Assembly (NCBI GenBank): GCA_016704895.1
Contig: JADIZG010000010.1
Location: 1-64,000, forward strand
Reading direction: 5' to 3'
Origin: Betaproteobacteria bacterium
GTDB taxonomy: Bacteria; Pseudomonadota; Gammaproteobacteria; Burkholderiales; Casimicrobiaceae
Length of the DNA stretch: 64,000 nt
Shown: one piece after another, positions 63,998 to 64,000 of the stretch
Layout: each line of letters begins with the position of its first letter
Numbering within the stretch: position 1 is the stretch's first letter
Translations under genes and position numbers: made by a program
Notes under the pieces: model-generated
Databases searched by the model: none
Seen by the model: only the letters and a program-made list of their open reading frames with translations
What the model was told of the DNA's origin: nothing

Positions 63998-64000
63998 GCA

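Overview
The window is a very GC-rich (roughly 70 percent), gene-dense, chromosomal stretch. Gene content and gene order point to a betaproteobacterium (Burkholderiales-like, probably an environmental or metagenome-derived genome). The main evidence is conserved blocks: yceD-rpmF-plsX-fabH-fabD-fabG-acpP-fabF followed by lysC and tRNA-Ser(GCT), with a divergent maf; ffs-dnaX-ybaB-recR; trxB/ftsK-lolA-rarA-serS; glnE divergent from yhdP and a nitrilase; and nadE-glnB. TRAP, tripartite-tricarboxylate (Bug) and Liv-type transport genes fit that group. The taxon is an inference; there is no rRNA gene here. I saw no insertion sequence, prophage, integrase or CRISPR array.

Layout. 1-6.9 kb is accessory: a cardiolipin-synthase-like phospholipase D cut by the window edge, a frameshifted exported protein with a DUF5648-like C-terminus in a lower-GC patch, an RraA-like protein, a 14-repeat (double seven-blade) Vgb-like propeller and a Bug-family binding protein. 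7-16.4 kb is the fatty-acid/phospholipid block. 16.4-21 kb has a REP-like element, a CBS protein and a TRAP transporter. 21.2-24.1 kb is the recR-ybaB-dnaX-ffs block. 24.2-27.8 kb has mltF, an exported creatininase-family protein and an exported propeller. 27.9-38.6 kb is the serS-rarA-lolA-ftsK/trxB block, interrupted on the opposite strand by a RuBisCO-like protein, a cupin and a GDPD. 38.7-47 kb has an exported unknown, nitrilase, yhdP and glnE. 47-53.3 kb has marR, ilvE, a zinc-finger protein, waaF, an SnoaL-like protein, a hydrolase and tldD. 53.4-58.2 kb is a branched-chain amino acid ABC transporter with LivM fused to LivG. 58.4-64 kb has a sugar dehydrogenase with a DUF5648-like tail, mscL, glnB, nadE and an acyltransferase-like gene.

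How the genes work together. The fab block carries malonyl transfer, initiation, elongation and reduction on one strand around the carrier protein, plus plsX for phospholipid entry. GlnE and the PII protein GlnB belong to one nitrogen-control circuit although about 14 kb apart. The TRAP and Liv operons each carry a hairpin between the binding-protein gene and the membrane genes.

A caution for all users: at least ten conserved genes, several essential (dnaX, lolA) and others housekeeping (rarA, maf, glnE, livM, yhdP), are broken by single indels, some in homopolymers or GC repeats, and trxB has an in-frame TGA. This looks like consensus sequence error rather than gene decay, so such genes are given here as single CDS entries with the break point noted. 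The most interesting biological lead is the RuBisCO-like protein translationally coupled to a cupin at 30.6-32.3 kb.
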